Below, piece by piece: positions 1-11,706 of a DNA stretch of 64,000 nucleotides (the stretch's first letter is position 1; the number at the start of each line of letters is the position of its first letter). The position numbers and the translations under genes were made by a program. The notes under the pieces are model-generated. The model worked only from the letters and a program-made list of their open reading frames with translations. It was not told where the DNA came from and ran no database searches. This DNA is from Cladocopium goreaui (lineage: Eukaryota > Sar > Dinophyceae > Suessiales > Symbiodiniaceae), in the NCBI GenBank assembly GCA_947184155.2, contig CAMXCT020001531.1, forward strand, positions 53,761 to 117,760. Direction: 5' to 3'.

Positions 1-580
1 ACAGCGGCGGGAGGTTTATGGATGAACTTGGGTTACCATGTTGGGTCTCCCAAAGATTATCATTCTCCAAATGCCTCGATATGTTTCTTGGAATCTCGCA
101 TGGATTTCTGTTGAAACAACATGAACGACATGAAAAAAATCAAAACGCTTGAACTCACTGAACGCCTAGAAAACTCTTGTCAAGGGAGGGTCAAGGTATG
201 ATTACATCTTCCTTCCTCTTGTCCAACCCCGACAGGAATGGGGGTCGGCGGCACCCGGGCGCTAGCCCATTCTATTAATTAGATTTACAAAGGAATTTAA
301 TTGATTTTGAAATAGTTGTTTGTTAAATACGGTTTTTAACTTAATGTTAGGGGAACCTTCGAAATCCAATGTTTGGCAATATTTTAATTAGGTTTTAAGA
401 AGGAACTTGATCGATTTTGAAACAGAAAAAAAAGTTTTACATACATACTAAAGCAATGTAGGTCGCTAATATAAAATATCCCTAAATAGTAAAAATATAT
501 CGCCATGTTCACCATTCGGAGGGCGAGGGTGGGCGTTTTAGTAATAGGGTGAAGGGATTTATATATATATATATATATAT

Positions 581-681
581 TATATCCCATAGGATCCATG
601 TATGCCATATATGGTAACATTTACCATTAATATACCCCAAATGTTAGCATATATACCATACATGGATCTTATGGGTATATA
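581..681. repeat. Hairpin element (about 100 bp palindrome)
   Basis: The left arm ATCCCATAGGATCCATGTAT is mirrored by ATACATGGATCTTATGGGTA on the right, with a short centre. It sits between two TA dinucleotide runs. It resembles the non-autonomous hairpin repeats elsewhere in the window but has different ends, and no second copy was noticed. Confidence 0.6.
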
Positions 682-724
682 TATATATATATACCCGATA
701 TAAAAAAATACAATACTGCAACAA

Positions 725-790
725 CTTGAGCACTTCGAACCTTTCCCCCCTGTCCTGGAGGACTTCGTCGAGACAGCCTTTCCACCGTAG
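725..790 (-). CDS. Possible small exon, product unknown
   Basis: A GC-rich island in AT-rich DNA. The minus frame reads CLDEVLQDRGERFEVLKLLQ with mostly G/C third positions, as in the better-supported exons of this window. A plus-strand frame is also open and ends in a stop, so the strand is not certain. No family was recognised. Confidence 0.3.
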
Positions 791-933
791 CGAGGACCTC
801 GAGAGTCACTAGTCACGTAGCGCGTGACATTTCATGGGAAAACCATAGGAAAACCATAGGAAAATGGTGATTAGTAGTGGTTAATAGTGGTTAATGGTGG
901 TTGATGATGGTTAATCATTGATTAATTTGATGG

Positions 934-1039
934 CTGGTTGGTGGTATACCTACCCCTCTGAAAAATGATGGAGTTCGTCAGTTGGGATAATTCTTCCCAA
1001 TATATGGAAAAATAAAACATGTTCCAAACCAGTAACCAG
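934..1039. repeat. Hairpin family 2 copy
   Basis: Starts CTGGTTGGTGG and ends CAGTAACCAG, with the family core (CCCCTCTGAAAAAT, then TTCCCAATATATGG). The left flank (830-930) carries the CCATAGGAAAA and GGTTAAT repeat module seen beside other copies. Confidence 0.85.
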
Positions 1040-1189
1040 GTATGGTCATCCGTCCAGGGATTCTTTAGCATTTTGGTATATTTTGGTATTAAATTTCAGA
1101 TGTCTCGAAATCGATGGGACAAATTGACAACATGTGAGGAACAATGAACATTAACTCCAGTTAATGCCATTTAACTCCAATCAATGCAG

Positions 1190-1610
1190 TCCAAGACGCC
1201 TGTACCAGTGCATAGTTGAGGCCGCTTTCCGGGAAGCCCTCGGGTTTTTTATCCAATGCTGGTCCTGGCCACCGTGCCAGTACCTCAAGTACATCAGAAG
1301 ACGCCAGATCTTGTCGAAGATGGTCACAGGTGAGTGGTCTGGAGCAGCTGCCAATGCCTGACGAAGAGTGGAAACCAACCGTGCTGGAGCTCCATCCTCC
1401 ACATGCTCTCCGTTCTCAGCGGCTTCACAGAGCTTCTTCAAATCCAAGCCGTCTGGCAATGCGACCAAATCCTTCCATTCATCCACAGCTGGTGCTGAAG
1501 CCATCTCAGCCTCTTTCTCCATGGCCTGGAAAATGACATCCCAGTGCATGTCATACACTGGACGTCGCATGATTGCCCATTTGAAAATCAACTTCGGATC
1601 AAACATAATA
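1190..1610 (-). CDS. Coding segment, unknown protein
   Basis: One frame stays open for over 130 codons on the minus strand and looks coding: acidic and helical stretches such as FQAMEKEAEMASAPAVDEWK and LDLKKLCEAAENGEHVEDGA. The apparent ATG at the upstream end comes from the family 1 hairpin at 1613-1716 (its arm always encodes MLNYQRV), so the true start or splice acceptor is inside the segment. The last 40 codons (toward 1190) are less convincing. I do not recognise the protein; it is longer than the other exons here and could belong to a host gene or a degraded mobile-element protein. Confidence 0.5.
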
Positions 1611-1612
1611 AA

Positions 1613-1716
1613 TACCCTCTGGTAATTTAACATAGCTATGGAAAATCACCATTTATAGTGGATTTTCCCATTAAAAATGGTGATTTTCCATAGTTATGTT
1701 AGTTTACCAGAGGGTA
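1613..1716. repeat. Hairpin family 1 copy (intact)
   Basis: Begins TACCCTCTGGTAATTTAACA and ends TTTACCAGAGGGTA; the arms pair over most of the 104 bp. AATAAA occurs directly on both sides, a possible target duplication. Confidence 0.9.
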
Positions 1717-3164
1717 AATAAAAATGCGCATCAATACATATGAAGTATCCATCAGAGGTCACAAAACATCCAAAAACCTTTGGCCCTTTAAGTGTCTGGA
1801 TCTCCATATCTCATAGAGCAATAATCAATATGTAGATATGGAAAAAACAAAATCAATGTCTTTTAGATAGTTCCGATCAATATCTCATAGATCAATAATT
1901 ATGTTCCATTTAATCAATTTGTAGATGATCAGAACTATCTAAAAAAAAATCTAAAAACATAATTACCAAATATGATCAAATATGTATCAATCAATTTTAT
2001 GATACACACAGCCGCATGATTGGCCCTAGAAAATCAACCGATGACCAAAATGGATTGACATCTCACAAAATACATCAATATATATATATATATATGCCAA
2101 TTGGTGTCCCCTGATTAGTTTGCCAATTGGTGTCCCCTGATTAGTTTGCCAATTGGTGTCCCCTGATCAATGAGATAACCCCACGTACTGGGAACATACT
2201 AAGCATGATCACCATCTAATCGAAGGAGGGGCCTCCTTTTTGTTCGCAACAGGTGGCTTGTAAAGATAGTGTTCCATAGTCGCCCTATTGCATAAGAAGT
2301 TCCTAATGTGGCAAATCTAAATCTGAGTACAAACCCCAAAATGATGTAGTTTACAAGAATACCAATATTCAATATTGCAGAATTGAGTACTAGACGAACA
2401 GTCTTGCACTTGGAATATGTTGGTATCTTTCCTTGAGCTCCACTCCATTTCAACTGAACTAAGTTTGTCTGAAAATGCTGTACCCCAAAGTCCAAAGGAT
2501 TAAAACTTAAAACTAACTATTTGACAAATTGGGCTTGTCCTCTATTCTGGAACAACCGCACATGATATAGTTGGTTATATCCGATAACAACTCCCCGCAA
2601 GCTGCGTGGTTTTTATACCCGATAATATATATATATAATATTATCATTATTATTATTCTTTTTTTTATTATTATTTATTATTATTAGTATTACATATTAT
2701 TATTATATATTATTTATTATTATTATTATTTATTATTATTATTGTTATTATTTATTAGTATTATTACATATTATTATTATATATTGTACTTGTCATATCT
2801 CCCTCCAAAATGACCGGGGAAACACCAAGTCTCTAACCATTGGTTGAAATCATCATGTGAAGAATCCCTATTCTTGATGCCAGCTTTAATCCTCAATTTG
2901 CCTGCCTGTGTATTTTTATCGCAATTTTGTTCATATATAGTTGGTGTCAATATATAATAATCAATGATATTATATATTATTCATGATCTGAGACAACCAA
3001 TTTTTATAGTTGGTGTCAATTCTTTCTGAGAGAACCTGAAAATCCAATTGTCATGGGTCATTAAATGTCCCCATTGAACATCACCCAACCATTAGGTATA
3101 TGGTCTATAATGGCTACTATCAGGTGATGTCCAATATACCCAAAATGGGACAGTTACCAACCCC
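1717..3164. other. No gene seen; repeats
   Basis: AT-rich DNA. It holds an inverted repeat at about 1857-1948 (arms TTTTAGATAGTTC and GAACTATCTAAAA), a TA run near 2080, the three-unit tandem at 2095-2166 and ATT/TTA trinucleotide runs at about 2630-2790. No exon with coding bias was found on either strand. Confidence 0.6.
2095..2166. repeat. 26-bp tandem repeat, 3 units
   Basis: The unit beginning GCCAATTGGTGTCCCCTGAT is repeated three times, the third copy cut short. Confidence 0.9.
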
Positions 3165-3310
3165 TGATTGTCCCTGGGAAGATGTGACCTCCCACTTCTC
3201 GCGTCCAAGACGCTTGAGCTGCGAAAGTGCCAGTGAGGCGAACTGCGGTGCTCCCAGCCACTGTAGAAGTCGACCTTTTTCGAGCAGCGTTTGGCGCATC
3301 CCAGGTTGAA
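3165..3310 (-). CDS. Probable exon, unknown protein
   Basis: GC-rich island whose minus frame is open and coding-like (MRQTLLEKGRLLQWLGAPQF, then SLALSQLKRLGREKWEV). The flanks turn AT-rich on both sides. Overlapping plus-strand frames lack the same codon bias. No family recognised. It lies on the strand of all other exons and may belong to the same gene as the segments at 9-11 kb. Confidence 0.5.
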
Positions 3311-3894
3311 CATGTTGCGAGAACATCCCTTCAATGGGACAAATCGTGTTTTTTTTGAATACTTTTGAATGTGAATTTGCCCGAAAATCCAGAAAATCCA
3401 GCCTCGTCCTAGTAACAAAATGTAACAAAGATAAGAAATGACCCCAATAAGAATGGCAAGAATGGCAATGTTGAGGAGGAAATTGATGATATCCAACAAA
3501 CAGCAAAATGTGTCAACCAGCAAAATGGTTTGTGATAGGCCGATAGGCCCCAAAATCCACTCAATTTCCAGTACAGACTTGCTGAATTGGGCCAACATTG
3601 GGCATCGGGTTTGTCCAAAATGTTAGAGTTGCTTAAATTTAGTCAAAAAACATAGTAGAAACATTGAACAACCATAAGATTTGGGGGTATACAGTATAGC
3701 CAGCTAGCCATTTTTTGACAGATCCATGTCTATATGATGTGACATGGTCAGAACATGGTACATGGGTTACGGTCATTCCAGCTTTGCGTTTGGGATTCCT
3801 TACAGAGTATAAATCATTATAAATCCCTTTCAATGGATTGATGACCATCCTCTATACCAGGAAACACATCCCATGACAATGTCATAATGAATGG

Positions 3895-4004
3895 TACCCT
3901 CTGGTAAACTAACATAGCTATTGAAAATGGCCCAGTCGAAATAGTGGATTTACCCATTCAAAATAGTGATGTTCCATAGTTTTTTGTATGTTTACCAGAG
4001 GGTA
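3895..4004. repeat. Hairpin family 1 copy
   Basis: Starts TACCCTCTGGTAAACTAACA and ends TTTACCAGAGGGTA. The right arm has TTTTTTGTATG in place of the usual TATGTTAG block. Confidence 0.85.
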
Positions 4005-4736
4005 AATCCCATGGTAAATTCAACTCAAGTTGCAGTGATTTGCTGTACATCCCACGATATACCCATGAAATGTTCGTTTTGATCATGGGAAACTTCCCAT
4101 GCGGCAAGTGAGTCAAAAGCCACCCTGTCCTCCGTTTCGATGGTGGAGAACCCCAAACTCATCATCAACCCACCATCATTTATATATATTATTCATGTAT
4201 CATTGATGTTCACTTATATCACCATATTGTTGATGTTTCAAGCCCATATTTCGTGGTTATCCCTCCATCAGCCATCATTTATCAGTTGTGTCCACTTTTA
4301 TCGCCATATGTTGATTGGTGTTTCAACCGTGACTTCTATCAGTTCTAGTCATCAACCAACCATCGTTTATCTATTAAATCAGATTATACCACCAATAGAT
4401 GGTTCTAAGTTTAAACCCCTATAAATCCATGTTGTTGATAGTTGATCATCAACCAACCATCATTCGTCAATTATTTATCTATAGCTTTGATACATGTTAC
4501 ACAATTTTCCGCCACATAAAACCCTATCATTGATGCTTAGATCATTCCCCTACATATTCATATTCCCCACAATCATCAACCATTCTCTCAATTATGTCCC
4601 CTATAAATGACGCTTAAAACCTGAACAATCGATGGGATTCATCATCAACCAACTGTAAAAAAAACAGAAAACTAAGCCGGTACGAACCCCTTAAGAACTT
4701 GAGGTATCCATGTTTGTTCTTAGGTACCCATTTTTT

Positions 4737-4826
4737 CTGGTTGGTGGTTTCAACCCATCTGGGGTGATGACATTCCCAATATATGGAAAGTCATAATCCA
4801 TTCCATGGTGCCAAACCACCAACCAG
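4737..4826. repeat. Hairpin family 2 copy, internally shortened
   Basis: Ends CTGGTTGGTGGTTTCAACCC and CCAAACCACCAACCAG; the GAAAAATATGAGTTCGTCAG block is missing. The right flank to about 5040 is an ATTAACC/ATTATCC array, with a cut-down family 1 arm at about 4945-5022. Confidence 0.85.
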
Positions 4827-5040
4827 ATATCTCTAATTAATTATTATTAACCATTCTCCACCCATCAGTATCCATGGGATTAACCACCATTATCCACCAA
4901 TATAAACCATCATTAACCATCATTAATCATCATTAATCATCATTTGGAAATCACCATTTTTAATAGGTAAATCATTCATAAATGGTCCATTCTCCATAGC
5001 TACGTTAGTTTACTGGAGGGTAATCATCACTTCAGACCCC

Positions 5041-5140
5041 CAGGGTGCCTCTGGACCTGCGCAGCGCTGCGTCGCCCGCGCCGCGGCAACGCCGCGGCGT
5101 CCTACGCCGAGAGGGACAGCACGCTCCACCGGAGGGGAGA
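5041..5140. other. Very GC-rich island, coding status unclear
   Basis: A sharp GC-rich block (CGCCCGCGCCGCGGCAACGC) between AT-rich repeats. At least four frames are open, so coding strand and frame cannot be chosen by eye. It may be an exon. Confidence 0.3.
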
Positions 5141-5145
5141 TGACA

Positions 5146-6120
5146 CGAGCGGTTGTGATGTCATGGAGATTTCTGCTGATTTCAAGGGAATTTATGATGA
5201 TTTCGTGGAGATTTGTGATGACTTCAAGGGATTTTATGATGATTTATGATGATGTCATGGAGATTTCTGCTGATTTCAAGGGAATTTATGATGATTTCGT
5301 GGAGATTTGTGATGACTTCAAGGGATTTTATGATGATTTATGATGATTTCATGGAGATTTGTGATGATTTCAAGGGAATTTATGATGATTTCGTGGAGAT
5401 TTGTGATGACTTCAAGGGATTTTATGATGATTTATGATGATTTCATGGAGATTTGTGATGATTTCAAGGGAATTTATGATGATTTCGTGGAGATTTGTGA
5501 TGACTTCAAGGGATTTTATGATGATTTATGATGATTTCATGGAGATTTGTGATGATTTCAAGGGAATTTATGATGATTTCGTGGAGATTTGTGATGACTT
5601 CAAGGGATTTTATGATGATTTATGATGATTTCATGGAGATTTGTGATGATTTCAAGGGAATTTATGATGATTTCGTGGAGATTTGTGATGACTTCAAGGG
5701 ATTTTATGATGATTTATGATGATTTCATGGAGATTTGTGATGATTTCAAGGGAATTTATGATGATTTCGTGGAGATTTGTGATGACTTCAAGGGATTTTA
5801 TGATGATTTATGATGATTTCATGGAGATTTGTGATGATTTCAAGGGAATTTATGATGATTTCGTGGAGATTTGTGATGACTTCAAGGGATTTTATGATGA
5901 TTTATGATGATTTCATGGAGATTTGTGATGATTTCAAGGGAATTTATGATGATTTCGTGGAGATTTGTGATGACTTCAAGGGATTTTATGATGATTTATG
6001 ATGATTTCATGGAGATTTGTGATGATTTCAAGGGAATTTATGATGATTTCGTGGAGATTTGTGATGACTTCAAGGGATTTTATGATGATTTATGATGATT
6101 TTATGGAGATTTATGATGAT
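5146..6120. repeat. 94-bp satellite, about 10 units
   Basis: Unit of 94 bp with almost no divergence between copies. Each unit is itself two related 42-bp blocks (ATGGAGATTTGTGATGATTT and GTGGAGATTTGTGATGACTT types) plus a 10-bp TGATGATTTA spacer. The first two units differ (TTTCTGCTG for TTTGTGATG). Since 94 is not a multiple of three, the 63-codon open frames are an artefact of the repeat. Confidence 0.95.
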
Positions 6121-7558
6121 TTCAAGGACATTTTCATTGGGATTCAATGGGATTTAATGGAATTGAATGGGGATTTGATGGGATTCAGTTGAAACTTAAT
6201 GGGATTTTACGGGGAGTTCATTGGAGTTAATGGGATTTCACTCCAAAATGCACGTGCTTTAACATGGGAAAATGGGGAACAAAATTGGCGGTGCAAAGCG
6301 TATAGAATGGAAGATGAATAGAATATGAATGGAATATGAATGGAAGATGAATGGAATATGAATGGGATATTGGTTCATACACTCTGAGCAATGGAACATC
6401 CATCATTTATAGATCATGTTCCCTTTAAAACCTCAATCTATATACGTAGGATTTTCAATTGCCATGGTTGATTAGCAAATGGCATTGATGATAAAATGTA
6501 GATACATGTTGTGATACTTAGGTATTGGAAAGATATGTTGGGAGATATCTTGGGAGATATTATTTATCCCCACCTCCTTTCACTAAACGTACCCCAAATA
6601 CTAAAAACATCTAAAAACTAGGGTCTGCGTTGAATTTTGGGAAATTTCAGACTGGCCAATTTCATTCTTAGTTGATCCCTTTTCGAAAACAAATTAAAAA
6701 TTAAGGTCCCATTTCAGGGTTTCACCCCCTAATAATTTGCTGGTCAACCCGGGTTGTTTTTCATTAGGGTCCGTCTTTTAAGGTGGAAATATGTATATGT
6801 ATATATATATATATTATATAGTTTTTAGCTTAATATTACGTGAAAGCTTCGGAATCCAATTTTTGGCAATATTTTATCGATTTTGAAATAGAAAAAGTTA
6901 GTTTTTTAATATTATAGGGTTTTTAATTTAGTATTAGGGGGACGCTTCGCGCCCTAATACTAAATACCCCCTAATACCAAAAACTCCTCCAGGTATTTAT
7001 CATTTTGGGGTGGGGGTGGTTTAGTAGTTGGGGGAAGATATTATATAATGTGAATCTTGCTTCAAGCTTAGTTGATCTTAGTTGAATGATTTTTGGAGTA
7101 CATACCTGGGATAACCTGGGATCACTTTTGGAGATGGAAGGATGAAATAAATCGCCTAGACCTAGATGAAGGATGATGAAGGGGCATGAATAAAACCAAA
7201 AAGCGCAAGAGACATTACAGTAATTACTCAGCATAAAATATTAATATATAACTATAATTATCATAAAATAGTGTCATTCATATTCTCCAACTACCTTCCT
7301 CTTCAACAGTGGCGTTCCGAAACTTAATCCCGCTCGCGGTTTGAACCACTGTTAGTTGGTTAAACCCCAATTGATGATGGTCAAATCACAATTTTTGATG
7401 GTTAAACGGTTAAATCAGTTCCATCCCTATTTTGTCTTCATCAAATCCACAAAAATATGGCGTGTTTAGCTTCCATTTTTGCTTGGTTAAGAGTCATCAT
7501 GTGGGTTTCTCTGAAAATATATATGGGATACGCAGTTAAGTCGCCATATGTTCATCAT
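6121..7558. other. No gene seen
   Basis: Degenerate ATGGGATTT/AATGGAATATG repeats follow the satellite to about 6370. Then come AT-rich DNA and pieces also present near 300-430 (TTTTTAACTTAATGTTAGGG type, at 6820-6970), suggesting an old dispersed repeat. No exon recognised. Confidence 0.5.
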
Positions 7559-7664
7559 CTGGTTGGTGGTTTCAACCCCTCTGAAAAATATGAGTTCGTC
7601 AGTTGGGATGATTATTCCAAATATATGGAAAGTCATTAAATTCATGTTCCAAACCACCAACCAG
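7559..7664. repeat. Hairpin family 2 copy (intact)
   Basis: Near-consensus copy: CTGGTTGGTGGTTTCAACCC to AAACCACCAACCAG. Followed to about 7890 by the ATTAACC array that flanks several copies. Confidence 0.9.
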
Positions 7665-8080
7665 AGTGTCTCATTAACCATTATTAACCACTATGAACCA
7701 CCATTATCCACCCATCAGTATCCATGGGATTAACCACCATTATTAACCCCATCATTAACCATCATTAATCATTGATATTAATCATCATTAATCATTATTA
7801 ATCATCATTAATCATCATTAACCATCATTAACCATCATTAACCCCATTATTAACCATCATTCATCATCACTTCAGAACCAGTATGCCATGTTTATAGGAA
7901 AATGATATGGAAAATGATCAGAATCCCATGGTCCATTGGGAATTCCCATGGGATTCAGAGCCTGACTGCGCAGTGCCGTTCTCGTCGGGTGGCCCTGTGG
8001 GGCGCCACGTACATTCTCCCCAGGAGCTGAGGCCGGCCTAGGGGACTCCGTGGCTGGATGGGATATGAATAGGATATGAT

Positions 8081-8190
8081 ATGGGTTTGTCTGAAAATAG
8101 GGTATACCCCCAATGAAATAGCCATTTAGTAGGGATAATGATCAGCAAAACCATTGGGTGTAGGGGTACACTATTTTCAGACAAACCCAT
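8081..8190. repeat. Hairpin family 3 copy
   Basis: Perfect 20-bp inverted ends ATGGGTTTGTCTGAAAATAG. A second copy lies at 33031-33148 and a fragment at about 24886. A GC-rich island (7970-8045) just upstream may be an exon, but no frame could be preferred. Confidence 0.85.
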
Positions 8191-8793
8191 ATGACTATGG
8201 TAACTATATGGTTATGTTATTTCATGCTGGGATATGGGGGCCCCTATAATTTTCTAGCTGCAATAAGTTGGGATATAACTCCACTATGATTATTTGGGGA
8301 TCTGAGGCATGGAAATCGTATGACGTTGAAGCTACTTTGATGGATATAGCCATAGTTAATCCCAGGTTTGTTGGGATATATGGGGCCCCTAGGAGTATGG
8401 TTACTTTAATAATCTTTAATATATCGATTATAAGTGGAACTGCATCCCCCAAAGTGAGATATCAACTGATTCATGAGGACTACTAACATTAAATTATATA
8501 ATTAAATCCTGTTGGTAAGATATTAAATGATCAAAGTCCCATATGGATTTACGGAATATTCTCGGAATTAATTTGAATGAATATTGATATCATGGAGACA
8601 TATGGAGACTTTTTCTGGGGAACTAATGGTGATTTGGCGGTGGTTTCATGGATATTTCACAGGGATTCAATGGATAAGAAGGGTTTAGCACCCCCCAAAG
8701 TGCCAAAAACTTCCGAAACCTGGAAACTATGAGGAAGAGATCAGACAAAACTATCTACCGTACTTGAACATTTAAGGTATATTCAATGGATTC

Positions 8794-8870
8794 GTTTAGG
8801 GGAAAATTTACAGGAAACCCCCATATTTAATGGTAAAAACCATGGTTTCCTGTAAATTTTCCCTTAAACC
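8794..8870. repeat. Hairpin element
   Basis: Arms GTTTAGGGGAAAATTTACAG and its near-complement ending CCCTTAAACC, loop about 25 bp. Similar ATCCAATGA-like words occur on both sides. Confidence 0.7.
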
Positions 8871-8898
8871 AATCCAATGATATGTTGTTTGATGATGG

Positions 8899-9006
8899 TA
8901 CCCTGTGGTAATGACTCACATAGCTATTGAAAATGGCCATTCATAGTGGATTTTCCCAGCTATAAAATGGTGATTTTCAATAGCTATGTTAAATTACCAG
9001 AGGGTA
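8899..9006. repeat. Hairpin family 1 copy
   Basis: TACCCTGTGGTAATGACTCA to AAATTACCAGAGGGTA, with the CCCAGCTATAAAATGG centre variant. Confidence 0.85.
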
Positions 9007-9288
9007 TATGTCATGAAAACTGTTGGCTATGATATCACGTTCAAGACATCATCGAACTCTGGATATCTTTAGTCCAGGATTGATGAGGATCAATGAGGAT
9101 TAACCAAAACATCTCCCGTTCGATGGTGGATCATCCGTGAAAATAAAAAAGAGTATATATATATAATTATTGTGAATATGAATTAGTAATAGTTGTTTAC
9201 TGACTGATCATATGGATCAAGAACAATAAATGGATGAAAAACTTTTCTGCCGTCAGAAGCGGAAGAGCTCATGGTGTCAGAGACCGTC

Positions 9289-9455
9289 TTACGCAGCCTC
9301 CAACATCGACTCTTGAACTCTTACTGCTGAAATTGCAATCGCTTTCGGGTCATAACGGGAAGGCAGTTTGTGCCCATACCAATCAGCTTCGTCAGTGACA
9401 GGTGGTTCAACAACTCCAGCAACTGCATCCGGAAGTATGCCAACCACAGCAGTCT
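9289..9455 (-). CDS. Probable terminal exon, unknown protein
   Basis: The minus frame is open and coding-like (GILPDAVAGVVEPPVTDEAD, then WYGHKLPSRYDPKAIAISAV) and ends in a TAA stop at 9289-9291 after ESMLEAA. An AG acceptor lies near 9455 (CAACAG). If a GA or GC donor precedes the stop, the exon would be internal instead. The protein is not recognised. Confidence 0.55.
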
Positions 9456-9605
9456 CTGTTGATATTATTGCTTATCGATGCTTATTGCCAGATTTACCAC
9501 TGACCTTTCAAGATGTGGATTTCACCATAATGAGGATCTGAACCGCAACAATGTGGATAGTGTATGATGGGGAGATCACAAAGACAAGGAAGAAATACCT
9601 CCATA

Positions 9606-9709
9606 TACCCTCTGGTAATTTAACATAGCTATGGAAAATCACAATTTTTCATGGGAAAATCCACTATAAATGGTGATTTTCCATAGTTATGTTAGTTTAC
9701 CAGAGGGTA
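9606..9709. repeat. Hairpin family 1 copy (intact)
   Basis: TACCCTCTGGTAATTTAACA to TTTACCAGAGGGTA. CCTCCAT occurs just outside both ends, a possible 7-9 bp target duplication. Its centre is inverted relative to the copy at 1613. Confidence 0.9.
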
Positions 9710-10199
9710 CCTCCATTTTTTTACCAAAGATCAGCCACTCAGCTGCCACCCCCTGAGGTCTCCCAACTCGCGCGGCCAAATGTTGGTTCTGCGCCAAGAG
9801 ATTTCCCAGCGAGTGCCGCTCGGAATGGCTGGATGAAGCAACCTGACGAAGGAATTGGACAACCAAATATGTGGAAAATTGGCCACACAAATTTGACAGG
9901 ATTGACCAAGAATTTTGGATTTCACCAACAAACTTGGGAGTCATGTCATAACCAACCACAATGGGACAGTGAAGAAAATATTATCCTGATCTAATGGGAT
10001 TTTTTTACCATCAACAAGATGAATCCATCAGAAATCCGTCAAAAAAAAATGGTGATCTTTCGCCATTTTTCCAGGAAATCCCTCCAAAAATCTCAGAAAT
10101 CCGTCAAAAAGTCTTCATTTTCAATATTTGTTTCACATGTTTCCAGAAAAATGCCTCAAACATCTCAGAAATCCCTTGCAAAAATGTCAATCTTTCCAC

Positions 10200-10315
10200 A
10201 TGGCAGTGTGTCAAAACCTTGTACCCCTGGTGAACATCAAAATAGCTGGTAAATGGATGTTCATCCCATTAAAAATGGTATTAATAGGTATTATTGATCC
10301 ATACCCACATTTTTC
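10200..10315 (+). repeat. Dispersed repeat family 7, copy 1
   Basis: Starts GGCAGTGTGTCAAAACCTTG and holds GGTGAACATCAAAATAGCTG. Further copies are at 26343-26463 (opposite strand) and 58872-58990. It has no clear inverted ends. Confidence 0.8.
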
Positions 10316-10329
10316 CACGAAAAAATGCC

Positions 10330-10453
10330 CAGCTCCAGCTGCACCTGCGCACGTTGCGCGCGCTCCAGTAGCTCGGGCGTGGGCGTGAGAACCTCGCGGA
10401 GCTCTGCCTCCATCACCTGACGGAGCTGGTGGTGGTCCAAGGGTGAGAAACCA
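10330..10453 (-). CDS. Probable exon, helical segment of unknown protein
   Basis: Minus frame LRQVMEAELREVLTPTPELL, then ERAQRAQVQLELG, is Glu/Arg/Gln/Leu-rich and probably alpha-helical or coiled coil, with strong G/C third positions. It is bounded by a TTCCAG acceptor at about 10454 and a possible GC donor (CTGG|GCATTT) at about 10330. Family unknown. Confidence 0.6.
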
Positions 10454-10974
10454 CTGGAAATCTATGGAAAGTCATAGGACATCATATGGTGAATTATAAT
10501 GAATATATATATATATATATATGTATGTATATATATATATATGTATTTTGAAGATATATTGACATGTAATTATGATGGAAATGTGTATATATGGAAATGT
10601 GTATTAAATACATGTTAACATATTCGTGTAAATACATGTAAATATGTGCAAATATATGTATTTCAGCAAATCTATCGTTACCATCTGGTGATTAACTGGT
10701 GTCAATAATGGAATTAAGGGGGTAAACGATGGTTCATGATTCATAATTAATTTAATGATGAACTATAGTGGTTACCAATGGTAAATAATGGTGATTTAAT
10801 ATGGTTTTTATTGGATTTCAATGGTTATATAAACAAGGATGATCATGGGATACAATGACAATGGAATACTAACGAAATTACAGGTCCGGTAATCAAACAT
10901 GGCAATTGATGGTTTTAACTGGGATAATTACTAGAATAGTTTTCAGTACTAAATTGGTCAGTAGTTTTGTAGTG

Positions 10975-11105
10975 TTCGAGTCGGGTCAATTCTCTTCCCC
11001 CTTCCGCAAAAGCTTCTCCCCAGTTGCGCTCCTTGGCGGCACTTTGTCGAGGAAGCGAGCGGCACTGGAGCACATCCAGGGAGCAGTTGGAGTAAAGATG
11101 TTCTG
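10975..11105 (-). CDS. Possible exon, unknown protein
   Basis: Minus frame TEHLYSNCSLDVLQCRSLPR, then AAKERNWGEAFAEGGRELTR, is open. A plus frame across the same bases is open too; the minus strand is preferred because the neighbouring exons are on it. Confidence 0.4.
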
Positions 11106-11132
11106 TGATTCACTCCTTTGAGCGGTGCTTTA

Positions 11133-11376
11133 TCAGCGCACTTTGCAGCTGCCTTCAAATGCCCAAGCAGCTGCCCAGTTTCGACTGCTGGCTGCGTCTA
11201 CTTCCCACACATCTTGCGGGTCGACCTGCTCTGCGTGGTCCATTTCAGAGAAAGCCAATGCGGTTTTCTTCACCATCAGCTGGGAGTTTCGATTCGGTAT
11301 GAAGCATTTAAGTAACGGTTCACTTCTTTTCCCATTGGAACTATCAACATCTTGGTGGATGGGAATGGAAAGGGGC
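11133..11376 (-). CDS. Probable terminal exon, unknown protein
   Basis: Minus frame with good coding character (MVKKTALAFSEMDHAEQVDP, then DVWEVDAASSRNWAAAWAFE), ending in a TGA stop at 11133-11135. The frame is open back to an AG acceptor near 11377 (GAGGCATAG). The Ty1/copia element starts about 225 bp upstream, so the preceding exon, if any, lies on the far side of a 6.8-kb insertion. Protein not recognised. Confidence 0.55.
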
Positions 11377-11601
11377 TATGCCTCAGCCAGCACCTGGCGC
11401 TATGAAATCATATGTTTTTCTATACTTAGTAAGGAAAAACAGAAACTATCACCTCTCCCTGTACCATGGTGATGACAAACATATTGTATATCATACTAAC
11501 ACTATAGTATATTCTACCGGATTACACAAAAATAGTGGAATTGATTCTTTTTAGTGGGTTGAAAGGAATTTAAAAGGGAACTTACGTACATCATAGCAAT
11601 A

Positions 11602-11698
11602 TGCAAACCCAGCCTATACCATAGGCTTCCCACGCTGCAGTGCGCAGCTCGCTTTTGTGCCAGATGGCTATGGGTGTGTAACCCAACTGAAATCTGCA
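11602..11698 (-). repeat. 3' LTR (97 bp)
   Basis: On the minus strand it begins TGCAGATTTCAG and ends GGGTTTGCA. It is identical base for base to 18268-18364. At 97 bp it is very short for a copia LTR. Confidence 0.95.
11652..11673 (-). promoter_or_regulatory. Spliced-leader-like motif inside LTR
   Basis: The minus strand reads CCATAGCCATCTGGCAC, close to the dinoflagellate spliced leader CCGTAGCCATTTTGGCTC (14 of 18 aligned positions plus a 1-base gap). It is present in both LTRs (also 18318-18339). It may be a relic of a trans-spliced transcript fixed in the LTR, or chance. Confidence 0.4.
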
Positions 11699-11706
11699 CC
11701 CCCTGC
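11699..11706 (-). promoter_or_regulatory. Candidate polypurine tract
   Basis: GCAGGGGG on the minus strand directly before the 3' LTR is where plus-strand priming is expected. It is short but correctly placed. Confidence 0.55.

Noticed and set aside
5140..6192. Series of overlapping 63-codon plus frames
   Set aside because: Each is the same 94-bp satellite unit read in shifted phase; no unit has its own coding signal.
9720..9850. GC-rich island with open frames on both strands
   Set aside because: Three frames look equally plausible and no splice sites decide between them, so no exon was called.
9689..9994. Frames starting MLNYQRV or MLVYQRV (also near 1633, 21491, 59250, 62440)
   Set aside because: The start comes from the right arm of family 1 hairpins, so these are chance ORFs seeded by the repeat.
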